Positions 46,648 through 56,282 of a DNA stretch of 64,000 bases are shown here, in pieces. A program made the translations under genes and the position numbers. Position 1 is the first letter of the stretch. Every line of letters begins with the position of its first letter. This DNA is from an uncultured Saccharospirillaceae bacterium. Lineage in GTDB: Bacteria > Pseudomonadota > Gammaproteobacteria > Pseudomonadales > Oceanobacteraceae. The stretch spans positions 1-64,000 of the forward strand of contig CANMOZ010000009.1 in NCBI GenBank assembly GCA_947499545.1, written 5' to 3'. The notes beneath the pieces are model-generated. The model did not search any database. It was not told the origin of the DNA and saw only the letters and a list, made by a program, of their open reading frames with translations.

Positions 46648-48291
46648 TCAGTCTGGCTGATTGATATAGACCAAGGGCTGATGTTGTTTTACCCTAGGTC
46701 GAGCAGCTAACTGACATAGTGCTTCATGTTCCTTAAACTCTCCCTTTATCCACCCTGCATCCCCATAAAGGCTTAATCCATTAATATAAAACTCTTGGTC
46801 ATTAGCATTTGGGTTTTCTACACGAGCACCTAATAAACGAGCAATGGCTTTATGGATTTTATAATGGCTTGTTAAACACCCAAGATCTTTTTTGAAAAGA
46901 TCCAAAGCCTGTTTTCCATGCTTCAAATTAAACGCCATAATAGGCACAGTTGCCGTAGGAACATCCAAATGGCCATGACCCGTTTTTCCATTATCACCAA
47001 GATTTTCTCCATGATCGGGGATATAAAGAACCAATGTCCTCCCATCAAAGGCATCCTTTAGCTGGTTGATCCAAGTTTCAATTGTATAATCCATGTAGGT
47101 GACAGCATTGTCATATTCAGCTCTCAATTGGGCACTTGGGTTAGGGCTCTCAGCGGTAAACTGTTCAAATTCTGGAGGATACTGGTCTTTATAACCAACA
47201 TGCATATTTTGCATATGTAACACAACAAACTGCTTATTTCTTTTTGAGCCACGTGCATTTAAATAAGCCTCAACCATCCCTACATCGTATTGACCCCATG
47301 TATTGCCCGGCATCGTTTTATCAACCCACGTAGTGAATTTCCCATATCGATAACTATGAGACAATGTGCCTTCGGTATGATTGCTGATCATGTGTAATTC
47401 AAAGCCGTTTTCACTGGCAATTTTGAAGAGATTGGTGGCTTTCGAGCCCATTTGTTTAACATTATCGGGTTCATAAACACCATTAAAGAAGTACCCTAAT
47501 GCATACTGAGTAGCCACCGCTGATGACAGTGCAAGTTGATAGTGGAAATCCTTTGAATGAGCCAGACTGCTCAAGTAAGGTGTTGTATCTCGCTCTGAAC
47601 CAAACAACGACATTCGACTAGCATTTGCACTTTCACCTACGATAAGCACCAAATTATCAACCTCAGGTTCAATACCAACCAATTGATAGGGGGTATAATC
47701 TTTTTTCTCTTTCATACTGAAGGCCATGACGGCAAAAAAATTCAAACTGTATAGGCCATTACGAATGGATAGTTGCTTGGCACTGGGTTTAAAGTGATTG
47801 TTACTGCTCAGGCCTTTAATGAAAGGGAAAGTAAGCATAATGGCTGTCAATGCAATGGGGATATTACTGCGAAAATGCTGTGCCGATTTATGTTCCCAGC
47901 ACAATGCTATTACTGCAACCAAAGCAGACAGCAAACAGACAACCGCTGTCGGCCAAATCACTCCAAATAATGAAACTATTCCATTTAAAAAATCGCCAAG
48001 TTCAGAAAGCATATAACTGATGTTATACTGACTGTAGAATGTTCCGAAGTAGGTGAAATGCAGTAATTCTGAAGCCTGCAATAGAATCAGAAACACCATC
48101 AAAACCAGCTTGAGCCCCAGAGATTTAGTTATTAGCAAAATAGTTATCAATAGGAGTAAGTAGGCAAGACTCTCTCCGTGCAAGTACCAGGTATAGGGTG
48201 TCGACTCACCTGCTACAAAGTAGCTAGTGTATACTTCTGGAAGCAACATGCTTACAGCGACAATGAAAAAACCAATAACTAATTGCTGCAT
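46648..48291 (-). CDS. Phosphoethanolamine transferase, EptA/CptA family
   Basis: This 547-residue inner-membrane enzyme has five N-terminal helices and a periplasmic alkaline-phosphatase-like domain. Metal and nucleophile motifs are VLIVGESANASRMSLFG (Ser in the position of the usual Thr), SNHTEGTLSH, MQNMHVGY, YIPDHGENLGD and GHGHLDVP. The family adds phosphoethanolamine to lipid A, core sugars or other glycans and often confers polymyxin resistance; which acceptor is used is unclear. A PmrA-like box lies 219 bp upstream, and a dedA gene is divergent. Confidence 0.87.
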   Translation of the reverse strand: MQQLVIGFFIVAVSMLLPEVYTSYFVAGESTPYTWYLHGESLAYLLLLITILLITKSLGLKLVLMVFLILLQASELLHFTYFGTFYSQYNISYMLSELGDFLNGIVSLFGVIWPTAVVCLLSALVAVIALCWEHKSAQHFRSNIPIALTAIMLTFPFIKGLSSNNHFKPSAKQLSIRNGLYSLNFFAVMAFSMKEKKDYTPYQLVGIEPEVDNLVLIVGESANASRMSLFGSERDTTPYLSSLAHSKDFHYQLALSSAVATQYALGYFFNGVYEPDNVKQMGSKATNLFKIASENGFELHMISNHTEGTLSHSYRYGKFTTWVDKTMPGNTWGQYDVGMVEAYLNARGSKRNKQFVVLHMQNMHVGYKDQYPPEFEQFTAESPNPSAQLRAEYDNAVTYMDYTIETWINQLKDAFDGRTLVLYIPDHGENLGDNGKTGHGHLDVPTATVPIMAFNLKHGKQALDLFKKDLGCLTSHYKIHKAIARLLGARVENPNANDQEFYINGLSLYGDAGWIKGEFKEHEALCQLAARPRVKQHQPLVYINQPD

Positions 48292-48509
48292 AGTACTACA
48301 AAGTTCCAGTTCGTCGTAAATAAATGTGAGTATTTAGTTCAGGCTATTACCGAAGAGAAACAGATTATAAGGGAATAGATGATTTATCCTATGGATACCA
48401 GATCACAAATGAAAAACTTTTAAACATGCCGTCACAATAATATAAGCATTTACTCCAAAAACCGAAAAAAAGCTTATGAAATACCCATCCATCACTCTAA
48501 GCTGTTGGG

Positions 48510-48526
48510 TTTAAGATAGGATTAAG
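48510..48526 (-). promoter_or_regulatory. PmrA-like box
   Basis: On the minus strand the sequence is CTTAAT-N5-CTTAAA, close to the PmrA/BasR site YTTAAK-N5-YTTAAK (one mismatch). It lies in the 385-bp region between the phosphoethanolamine transferase and dedA. The distance to the transferase start (about 219 bp) is longer than usual, so either a long leader or a chance match is possible. Confidence 0.4.
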
Positions 48527-48676
48527 CGCAGAATAAATGACTGACACTCACACCCCTAATGAGCACCCACTTAGCAGGGTGAGTGAATAATAAAATTGGA
48601 TTCAAAGTGATGATTGACTGTTTTGCCCGTTTGATGTTTTGTAGAGCATTAGGATTAAAGAAGGAATTATTCAAAG

Positions 48677-49264
48677 ATGGATTTCACGTGGATTGAATCA
48701 TTGCCTCAATCGGGCGTATTACTGGCCCTTGCGTTACTTGCTTGTGCAGAATCCCTTGCTGTCATCGGTATTGTGGTACCCGGAGTGGCTTTGCTCACAT
48801 TGCTTGCCGCTTTGGCAAGCGAACAAAGTATTCCTTTGATATGGGTTCTACTCGCCGGGTTCATTGGTGCTGTTGTCGGTGACGGTTTGAGTTACGGATT
48901 GGGATACTGGTTTAGAGATCGTATTCATCAGTGGCCAGGGTTCAGAACACACCCCCAATGGTTGACACAAAGTACCGCTTTCATCCACAAGTACGGTGCT
49001 GTCAGCGTAGTGATGGGACGCTTCATTGGGCCGATCCGCCCATTCATACCGGTTGCTGCAGGGTTATTCCGCATGCCGCCTCAACATTTCTTTTTATTAA
49101 ACATATTGTCCGCAGCGGTATGGTCACCCCTTTACTTATTACCAGGCTTCTTAACCGGTAAAGTATTGGATTTTACCAACCCCTGGGTTTGGGGTGGAAT
49201 GGTCATAGCGACGTTGATAGCCATTACATGCAGTGTCATTTTAGGTCGCCGCCAATCGCAGTAG
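48677..49264 (+). CDS. DedA-family membrane protein
   Basis: This 195-residue inner-membrane protein of the DedA/SNARE-associated family has GIVVPGVALLTLLAALAS near the start. AGFIGAVVGDGLSYGLGYWF and GAVSVVMGRFIGPIRPFIPVAAG follow, and the last block contains the conserved FxGPxRxxxPxxAG. DedA proteins include undecaprenyl-phosphate flippases and are needed for polymyxin resistance in several species. GAAGGAA precedes the ATG. Confidence 0.92.
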   Translation: MDFTWIESLPQSGVLLALALLACAESLAVIGIVVPGVALLTLLAALASEQSIPLIWVLLAGFIGAVVGDGLSYGLGYWFRDRIHQWPGFRTHPQWLTQSTAFIHKYGAVSVVMGRFIGPIRPFIPVAAGLFRMPPQHFFLLNILSAAVWSPLYLLPGFLTGKVLDFTNPWVWGGMVIATLIAITCSVILGRRQSQ

Positions 49265-49475
49265 TCACATAAAAAAGTATCTTCCGATTCAACCACAGAG
49301 GAATACACCCATTACACATTAGAAGATACCGCTCTCCATCAGCAAAAAACGCTGTTAGGGCTATTTATTGACGATTAATAAAGGATTTTGATGATCACTT
49401 TTTCTTTTTTTTGGGGAAGGGTAATCGAGCGATTTAGCAATTTGTTATTAAAGCCACTCAAAATGTTGGCGAAAA

Positions 49476-49503
49476 GGAAAGGCAACCTCAACGTTGCCTT
49501 TCC
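49476..49503 (-). terminator. Terminator of the large lipoprotein gene
   Basis: An 11-bp perfect stem (GGAAAGGCAAC/GTTGCCTTTCC) with a six-base loop lies nine bases past the minus-strand stop and is followed by TTTTCGCC. The rest of 49265-49475 holds nothing I recognise. Confidence 0.75.
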
Positions 49504-49511
49504 AACCTTTT

Positions 49512-52094
49512 TTACTCTTGTGCGGCCTCGCCGTCTACAAATACCGGGGCATCCGTTACCACTGGCATTGGAATCATATTAAAGGTATTGCGATCCACCG
49601 AAGTAGGAGCCGTCGTGCCAACCGGTGTCGCTAAACTCAATGCTCCGCACTGAGTCGGATCGACTTTCGACATTTTCTGTTCCAGCTCTCGCGCTTTAAC
49701 CGCAAATTCCGTGTCGGTACCGTTAACATTAACGGTCACTAATGTTCCATCCGCAATGCTAAATAATGGGTAGTAACGTTCCTTGTCTTCATTGGCGCGG
49801 CTAGGAATACCCCATAAATCTCCATTACCACCGTATTCTAACAAGAAGGTGCGGCCATCATTACTGGCATCGCCATTTCGATCAGCCGCTGTCGTATGGT
49901 CGTAGGTAAATTTCCAAGGGCGATCAAATTTTACCACCGCGTTGCTGCTGTCCAGCAAGAACGTACGTCGATTCCATTGTTCAAGACCGGTTTCATATTC
50001 GTAGATCGTATAACCACGATCAAAATTCCAAACCTCCCACCAGTTGGTCATATCCGCATATGTCGCAGCGTCTACCATAGGGCCTGAGCGAATGCCGAAA
50101 TGGTATTGGGTGCCTTCCAAATCATCTCGAGTCACGCTGTCAGCAAAACCAACATTCGTACTGCCATTTTTCAATGCTAAGTCTGTGCGAGCAATGCTGT
50201 ACTGAAAGCTATCTTTTATTGATTCTTGCCCTTGAGTATCACGGTTTGGTTCCGGATTGAAAGGACCATCAAAGGTACCCAAATCAGCAGCGACAATACC
50301 GGCTTTAGGGCAACGCTCTAAACAATGCAACGTGACAGCTGTATCGCTCCCATTGAAAAGGGGATCATCGGCATCGACTTCCGTTTCTTGGAAAAAGACC
50401 ACCTTGTCTTTGTTGTTCGACCAGTTCACCCCACCGCCAAGCTGATCAGACCACATCCAAAAGAAATTAAATCCTTGCGGATCATAACTCGCTATGACTT
50501 CAGGGGTTGGCAGATTTTCCCGAACTTCACCGTTTTGGCTCCATGTAATGGTCCCAACTTTCACTAGCTGTATGCTCGCTTGATCCGTTCCTTGGAACTT
50601 CACAATACATTGCGTATTCGTTTCACCTGTTGGCTGACAACCTTGAATTTGGAAGTCACTGGTGAACATTTCAATACCGATCATCTTGGTCAAAATATCA
50701 ACCGTTTTCACTTCTTTTTTAATTAAGCGGCCTGGTGCCGATTTAATGGTGTAAGTTGCCCCAGCGGTATTGTTAAAGGTTTCTTTTTCAATCACCGTTC
50801 CGTCAGGGACGCTTTGGCCATTTTCAGTCCAGACTCCCCAAAAACCAACAAATCCAAATCCATCTCGCACGCTATCGCTGTTGGTATCCCATTTAAATGG
50901 AAAGCCGGAATTGAGTTGCGCTTGTGTTCCCGTGTTTGCGTTATATAAATCATATCGCCACACCACTTCATTAAAAGCCGTGCGATCCAAACAACGCGTT
51001 TCAGCACCCGTGTTCAACAAGACATGGCTATCATTAAATGCCAAATCAAAACTACCTGTTTCTGAAAACTGACCGTGCGCACCACCTTCTTCTTCACTAA
51101 AGCCTGTCGTTGCACGCCCGGAGGTTCCATCTCCATTCATCACCACTGCTGCATTTTGAGACCAAGTACGCGAAAAGCTCTCATCTGGCGTTGTGAAGGT
51201 GCCCGTTTCAAACAGGGTAAAACCAGCTTGCCCAGCAGGCAAACCACCGATCGTCCCTAATACACCCCCACCCATAAAACTGTCAGGCCCTGTCACCACA
51301 ATGTCTTCCACGTTGGGGTCAGATGAGGCGGACATCCCAAAGCTCATAGCAAAGGTACCGAAAGGTTTATCTGCCGATACCCCCTCAGACATAATGGCTT
51401 TAATACGAATGGCCTGATTAAAATCATCGTCTCCCATTTCAGGCATCCAAGCATGTACAATCATCGGTGAGTTTTCATCCAAACGCGCAACATGGACGAC
51501 TACTTCACGCAAATCAGGCGCGGCTTCATCGCCATCTGTAGATGCAGCACCTTGAACGGCTGCGCCGTCGGAATTCGCTTCTGTATCCCCACTGTCTTGG
51601 AAGCAACGATCTTCATTCGCCAGCACACGATAGGGTGGCCGGTTAATCATGGCTTCAATTCCAAACTGATCCAAAAAGCATAAAATACCATTAACCGTAT
51701 CAATGGGTTCCAAGGCTGGTAGCCAAATATAGGCACGTTGATCTGCCAGGGTATATTGGGTGCCAGCATCATTGAATAATCGGCCCCAAGACTTCACATT
51801 CAGTGAATTCCCGTTATTGCCAGACCCTGCCGTCACAACATTGATCTCTTCAGGCACTTCCAGCACGGGTACATCGGTAGACCCCGTTGGTGGAACACTG
51901 TCGCTCACACCGCTGCCCGAAAGAGCTGGAGGCGCTTCAGTAGCACCCGCTGTAGTGTCATCACTAGTCGTGTCGTCGTTAGTCGTATCATCAGCGCTCG
52001 CAGAGGATGAAGAAGAGCTACCGCCACTGCTAAAACAACCACCTAAGGTCAGTGGCAGTACCAGCATGGCCATGAAAAGAAGTCTTTGATTCAT
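49512..52094 (-). CDS. Large lipoprotein of unknown function (860 residues)
   Basis: The lipobox LTLGGC places the lipid-bearing Cys at 20. A low-complexity linker follows (Ser run, then DDTTNDDTTSDDTT), typical of surface-exposed lipoproteins. The large remainder is beta-rich with scattered Cys pairs (ILCFLDQFG, RCFQDSG, HCLERCPKAG). No enzymatic motif is visible. ATG 52094 follows AAGGAAAT, and the longer frame upstream lacks a signal. Proteins of this layout occur in marine gammaproteobacteria as substrate-binding or surface proteins, but I cannot assign a role. Confidence 0.75.
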   Translation of the reverse strand: MNQRLLFMAMLVLPLTLGGCFSSGGSSSSSSASADDTTNDDTTSDDTTAGATEAPPALSGSGVSDSVPPTGSTDVPVLEVPEEINVVTAGSGNNGNSLNVKSWGRLFNDAGTQYTLADQRAYIWLPALEPIDTVNGILCFLDQFGIEAMINRPPYRVLANEDRCFQDSGDTEANSDGAAVQGAASTDGDEAAPDLREVVVHVARLDENSPMIVHAWMPEMGDDDFNQAIRIKAIMSEGVSADKPFGTFAMSFGMSASSDPNVEDIVVTGPDSFMGGGVLGTIGGLPAGQAGFTLFETGTFTTPDESFSRTWSQNAAVVMNGDGTSGRATTGFSEEEGGAHGQFSETGSFDLAFNDSHVLLNTGAETRCLDRTAFNEVVWRYDLYNANTGTQAQLNSGFPFKWDTNSDSVRDGFGFVGFWGVWTENGQSVPDGTVIEKETFNNTAGATYTIKSAPGRLIKKEVKTVDILTKMIGIEMFTSDFQIQGCQPTGETNTQCIVKFQGTDQASIQLVKVGTITWSQNGEVRENLPTPEVIASYDPQGFNFFWMWSDQLGGGVNWSNNKDKVVFFQETEVDADDPLFNGSDTAVTLHCLERCPKAGIVAADLGTFDGPFNPEPNRDTQGQESIKDSFQYSIARTDLALKNGSTNVGFADSVTRDDLEGTQYHFGIRSGPMVDAATYADMTNWWEVWNFDRGYTIYEYETGLEQWNRRTFLLDSSNAVVKFDRPWKFTYDHTTAADRNGDASNDGRTFLLEYGGNGDLWGIPSRANEDKERYYPLFSIADGTLVTVNVNGTDTEFAVKARELEQKMSKVDPTQCGALSLATPVGTTAPTSVDRNTFNMIPMPVVTDAPVFVDGEAAQE

Positions 52095-52372
52095 GGGGAT
52101 TTCCTTCAGGTTTGAAGACAATTCAAATAAACCACAAAACGAAAAGCGCTTTGGTAAGGCGTTCATTCGTATGCAGCTCTTTCGATAAACCAAATGAGAG
52201 TAGGGCTATTTGCGCCCCTTGCCTGTTGAAGCCTAGCCCTTAACCATGCCTGGATCACGGCTATCTGTTGATGTACGGTGAAAGCCTGTTATGTTTTTGT
52301 AGCCAGAAAGGTATTGAGACAATAGAGGCTAATTGACCCATACAGACTAAACTTATGCGAAAATGTCATATG

Positions 52373-52401
52373 GCTTTTATTGCGTTTTTCGCAATAAAAG
52401 C
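52373..52401. repeat. Perfect 12-bp hairpin upstream of brnQ
   Basis: GCTTTTATTGCG and CGCAATAAAAGC flank a TTTTT loop, in the 484-bp gap between the large lipoprotein and brnQ. It could be an operator or an attenuator. No uridine tract follows on the plus strand. The rest of the gap shows no gene. Confidence 0.5.
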
Positions 52402-52578
52402 TTCCGATCCTGTCCAACAGCATGCCTATTTTTGAAACCACTAGTGCTTTTCTAGAAGCTTCAGACTCATATAACCAAATGGAATATAATGAATCATATT
52501 TCTTGCTATTGATCATTAAGAGTGAGCCACATAGGATGCCGCATTCCCTTTTGCTACAACCTTTTGAGGATTAATCGC

Positions 52579-53895
52579 ATGAGGTTCAGTGAAACCTTAA
52601 CCTTAGCTTTTTCAGTTTTCGCCTTATTTGTAGGCGCTGGTAACGTTATCTTCCCACCGGAAGTCGGCATCGCTGCCGGACCTGACTTTTTACCTGCGTA
52701 CCTAGGCTTCATTGCAACCGCTGTCGGGCTGCCCGTTCTAGGCCTCGTGATCATGTCACACGCCGGCAATCTAGATAATCTGCTTGATAAAACCCCTCGT
52801 TGGGCCAGTTTTGCGGTTGTGCTTTTCATTTACTTAATCATCGGGCCTTTGTTCGCAACCCCGCGTACAGCACTGGTCTCCTACGAGTTAGGCATAGCCC
52901 CCTTAGTCGGTGAAGAGTACTCACAACTCTTGTACGCCTACGTACCGCTCTTTTTCGTCGCGGCTGGCTTATTCGCCGTCTTGGCAACACATTTGACTGA
53001 TGCCATCGGCAAATACATCACACCCATTTTGATTCTATTGTTGGTCGCCTTTTCGTACTTCGTCTTCACGGCCCCAGCAAACCCTGTGGATGAAAACCTA
53101 ACAAGCCACATTACCGGTAATGCATTCCTGTACGGCTTCAAAGAAGGTTACAAAACCTTGGATGGGATTGTTTCCATCATCTTCGGCGTCATTGTACTGG
53201 CTGCCTTAAAAGATCACGGTGTTAAAACTCAAGAAGGTCGTGTCAGCAGCACCGTTAAAGCAGGTTTGATTGCCGGCGGCTGTATGTCATTCCTATATCT
53301 GAGCTTGATGTTCTTAGGTGCTGGTAACCAAAGCGTCATGGCAACCGGCGCAAGCGGTGCAGAGGTAATCAGTGCCTTTATTGATCGTGAATTGGGAACC
53401 CCTGGACAGGTGGTTGTTTCTTTGATCATTTTCCTAGCCTGCTTCACCACCGTGGTAGGGTTATTGTCTGCCTGCGCTCAGTTTTTCCACCAGACCTTTG
53501 GTAAATTAAATTACGCCGGCTGGGTTGCTGTCATGGCTGGTACTAGCTCCGTCTTGGCATTCCAAGGTTTAGATGCCGTGATCAAATTTGCCGTGCCTTT
53601 ACTGAACATCGCATACCCAGCTTTTATGGCTCTGATGATTCTGTACTGCATCAGCGGCAAACTGAATCGCGTGCGTGAAGCCAACTTGGTTGTATTTTTA
53701 GCTGTTTTGGCTTTCAGCATCGTTGAATTTGCTGACAGCAAAATCGATAGCCTTGACCTTGCATTCTTAAGCAAAGTGCCTTTAGCGGGTGACGGGTTTG
53801 CTTGGTTGACGATTCTGTTAGTGAGCCTTGCTGCTCACCAGAGCTTTGCTTTCTTCATGAAAGATGAAGAGCAAGCAGCAAAAGCGAGCGCTTAA
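52579..53895 (+). CDS. brnQ: Branched-chain amino acid:cation symporter BrnQ
   Basis: This 438-residue carrier has about 12 helices. FALFVGAGNVIFPPEVGIAAG is the conserved first-helix signature, followed by GPLFATPRTALVSYELG and FGVIVLAALKDHGV. The family imports Leu, Ile and Val with Na+ or H+. ATG 52579 follows TGAGGA and gives the normal N-terminus; the frame extends 19 codons upstream without a site. A strong terminator follows. Confidence 0.95.
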   Translation: MRFSETLTLAFSVFALFVGAGNVIFPPEVGIAAGPDFLPAYLGFIATAVGLPVLGLVIMSHAGNLDNLLDKTPRWASFAVVLFIYLIIGPLFATPRTALVSYELGIAPLVGEEYSQLLYAYVPLFFVAAGLFAVLATHLTDAIGKYITPILILLLVAFSYFVFTAPANPVDENLTSHITGNAFLYGFKEGYKTLDGIVSIIFGVIVLAALKDHGVKTQEGRVSSTVKAGLIAGGCMSFLYLSLMFLGAGNQSVMATGASGAEVISAFIDRELGTPGQVVVSLIIFLACFTTVVGLLSACAQFFHQTFGKLNYAGWVAVMAGTSSVLAFQGLDAVIKFAVPLLNIAYPAFMALMILYCISGKLNRVREANLVVFLAVLAFSIVEFADSKIDSLDLAFLSKVPLAGDGFAWLTILLVSLAAHQSFAFFMKDEEQAAKASA

Positions 53896-53952
53896 TTCGA
53901 GATCGCTAAGCACATAATCTGAGTGAAACGCCTACGCCTTCACTCTCAAAAA

Positions 53953-53983
53953 AAAAGCGTTGCATTAGTGCAGCGCTTTTTTT
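53953..53983 (+). terminator. Rho-independent terminator of brnQ
   Basis: AAAAGCGTTGCA and TGCAGCGCTTTTTTT (one G-U pair) flank a TTAG loop and end in a T-run. Confidence 0.9.
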
Positions 53984-54107
53984 GTTTTCAGCTTCCTTTT
54001 TTTGAGAAGAAAGACCACCCTTTAAGACCGTTCTGCAACCCAATGTCACACACCTTTTGCTAGCGTTACTCATACAGAAATGAATTTACTCAAGGTGGAG
54101 CACAGGT

Positions 54108-54578
54108 ATGGCCATCGCAGAAGACATTCAACCCATCGCAGGGTTATTCCCTTTACATTTGTACTCTGAAGCCGAAAAAAAAGCAGTAGGTGCACCAGAG
54201 CTTGAGCTGAATTTATTAATCGATACCCCCCATAGAACCGTAACCGGCTACGCACAAGTCACTCAATCAACGGCGATGCCCATTTTGTGCATCAGCCATG
54301 TATCAGGCAATGTGATATACGAAGCCGTGATGGGGCCGGATGCAAAAATACGTTTGGATTTAGCCGGCTACCCTTCTGTGTGTTGGCCTACTCATAACGG
54401 GGCAGCGCCTGCTTTTCCAAGAAATTTCAGTGCAACGGTTTTGTTAGACGATGACTGGGGAGAAGGTGAGGTCATTTTTCAGTACCACACTCAGCCTGGA
54501 GCCTGGATGGAAGAACGCCAAATGATTTATCGTGAATCCGGTATTCGTATGCACCCTCCTTTGGCCGCTGCTGGCTGA
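54108..54578 (+). CDS. DUF1842 family protein
   Basis: This 156-residue protein has the pattern LFPLHLYSEAEKKAVGAPELELNLLIDTP (shown as LFPLHLYSEAEK and GAPELELNLLIDTP) followed by VTGYAQVTQST. These match DUF1842, a small beta-rich domain of unknown function. It has no signal peptide. GGTGGAG precedes the ATG. It is followed by its own terminator and is convergent with maiA. Confidence 0.75.
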   Translation: MAIAEDIQPIAGLFPLHLYSEAEKKAVGAPELELNLLIDTPHRTVTGYAQVTQSTAMPILCISHVSGNVIYEAVMGPDAKIRLDLAGYPSVCWPTHNGAAPAFPRNFSATVLLDDDWGEGEVIFQYHTQPGAWMEERQMIYRESGIRMHPPLAAAG

Positions 54579-54617
54579 AACAAATTATAAACACCCTTCG
54601 CTTCACGAGAACCGCAC

Positions 54618-54645
54618 GCCCCTATTTCACTAGGGGCTTTTTTTT
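54618..54645 (+). terminator. Rho-independent terminator of the DUF1842 gene
   Basis: GCCCCTA/TAGGGGC with a six-base loop is followed by eight T. It ends two bases before the stop codon of maiA on the other strand. Confidence 0.9.
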
Positions 54646-54647
54646 CA

Positions 54648-55298
54648 TTAGTTTTCATAATCTGGCTGTTGATCAGGGCGTGCTCGTATAAACGCATCCA
54701 GTTCAATACAAGCCGTTTCAATTTTTAGAAGCTCAGGATAGTCGTCCAAAGGTAACTCGAACCGGCGGGCAGTAAACAGCTGCGGAATCAAACAGCAATC
54801 GGCAATACTGACTTGGCTGCCACCAATAAAAGGACCTGTTAACGTTGACGCCTTCACCCAACTTTCCAATGCCGTAAAGCCTTTGATCATCCAATCGTGT
54901 AACCAGGCCCGTTTTTGATCTTCGCTGACTTCCAAGGTTTTCGTTAAGTACTGCAAGGTACGCAAATTACAATACGGTTGCATGTCCATCGCAATCGCAT
55001 AGGCCAGCTTTCGGCAAAATGCTCTGTGGATAGGATCACTGGGTAATAAAGGGGGTTTTGATTGGATCTCGTCAAGATATTCCATAATCGCGAGTGATTG
55101 ATTCAAGATGTCGCCTGATTCAACCGCCAGTGAAGGCACTAACTGCTGCGGATTCACTTGTTGATATGGTTGCTGACGCTGCTCTCCACCCTCTCTCAGC
55201 AAATGCACTGGAATGATATCGTAATCCAACCCCTTAAGGTTTAACGCAATACGCACCCTGTAAGATGCAGATGAGCGAAAATAGCTATAGAGTTTCAT
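54648..55298 (-). CDS. maiA: Maleylacetoacetate isomerase
   Basis: This 216-residue zeta-class glutathione transferase isomerises maleylacetoacetate to fumarylacetoacetate. SYFRSSASYRVRIALNLKGL carries the SSxSxRVR active-site motif. NPQQLVPSL and GSQVSIADCCLIPQ are also typical. It is last in the hpd-hmgA-fahA-maiA operon and overlaps fahA by four bases (ATGA). Confidence 0.95.
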   Translation of the reverse strand: MKLYSYFRSSASYRVRIALNLKGLDYDIIPVHLLREGGEQRQQPYQQVNPQQLVPSLAVESGDILNQSLAIMEYLDEIQSKPPLLPSDPIHRAFCRKLAYAIAMDMQPYCNLRTLQYLTKTLEVSEDQKRAWLHDWMIKGFTALESWVKASTLTGPFIGGSQVSIADCCLIPQLFTARRFELPLDDYPELLKIETACIELDAFIRARPDQQPDYEN

Positions 55299-56281
55299 TG
55301 GGTGCCCTCATAGCGGCGGACCACTTGATCAATGCTCCCAAAAATGCTTTTACCAGCAGCGTCGCGCATTTCAATGCGGATTCGATCTCCGAACTGCATA
55401 AAAGGCGTTTTTGCTTCTCCATCAGCGATGATTTCCAACATACGGACTTCGGCTAAACAGCAAGAACCACTTGCACGGTCTTTATTTGAAACCGTTCCCG
55501 ATCCAATAATGGTACCTGCCCCTAAGGGCCTTGATTTAGCCGCGTGTGCAATCAATTGAGGAAAATTAAACGTCATATCAACACCCGCATTGGGGTTTCC
55601 AATTAAGGTCTCATTTAGCTGTGCAATCAAAGGCAAATGCACTTTGCCCTCTTGCCATGCATCACCCAACTCATCCGGTGTCACACAGAGCGGTGAAAAG
55701 GCACTGGAGGGTTTCGATTGATAAAACCCGAACCCTTTACCCAACTCACCAGGAATGAGATTACGCAGCGAAACATCATTAACCAACATTAATAACTTTA
55801 TGTGTTGAGCCGCGGCTTCGACTGACACGCCCATGGGCACATCATCCGTCATCACCGCTACTTCTGCTTCAAAATCGATCCCCCAAGCTTCATCGGCCAT
55901 GAGGATGGGATCATGCGGGGCTAAAAAAGTATCCGATCCTCCTTGGTACATTAAAGGATCAGTCCAAAAGGATTCCGGCATCACCGCCCCTCTGGCTTTT
56001 CGAACCAATTCAACATGGTTCACATAAGCACTGCCATCTGCCCAGTGGTAAGCACGCGGCAACGGAGAATGACACTCCGATTCATTAAAAGGAAAAGATT
56101 CAACGTCACCATGACAGAGGGCTTTGTATGCTGATTCCAATTCAGGTTTAACTTTTTCCCAACGATCCAAAGCCGATTGTAAAGTACAGGCAATATTGGA
56201 TACTCGACAGGCCCTTTGCTGAGCGTCATCCACCAGAATTAATTCACCATCACGTCCACTTTTTAAGGAAGCTAATTTCAT
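55295..56281 (-). CDS. fahA: Fumarylacetoacetase
   Basis: This 328-residue short-form fumarylacetoacetate hydrolase yields fumarate and acetoacetate. It begins MKLASLKSGRDGEL and carries the metal-site segments DFEAEVAVMTDDVPMG and LMLVNDVSLRNLIP. GAGTIIGSGTVSNKD and GDRIRIEM complete the fold. The frame extends 29 codons upstream into hmgA but the family start is ATG 56281, one base after the hmgA stop. Confidence 0.95.
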   Translation of the reverse strand: MKLASLKSGRDGELILVDDAQQRACRVSNIACTLQSALDRWEKVKPELESAYKALCHGDVESFPFNESECHSPLPRAYHWADGSAYVNHVELVRKARGAVMPESFWTDPLMYQGGSDTFLAPHDPILMADEAWGIDFEAEVAVMTDDVPMGVSVEAAAQHIKLLMLVNDVSLRNLIPGELGKGFGFYQSKPSSAFSPLCVTPDELGDAWQEGKVHLPLIAQLNETLIGNPNAGVDMTFNFPQLIAHAAKSRPLGAGTIIGSGTVSNKDRASGSCCLAEVRMLEIIADGEAKTPFMQFGDRIRIEMRDAAGKSIFGSIDQVVRRYEGTQ

Positions 56282-56282
56282 A

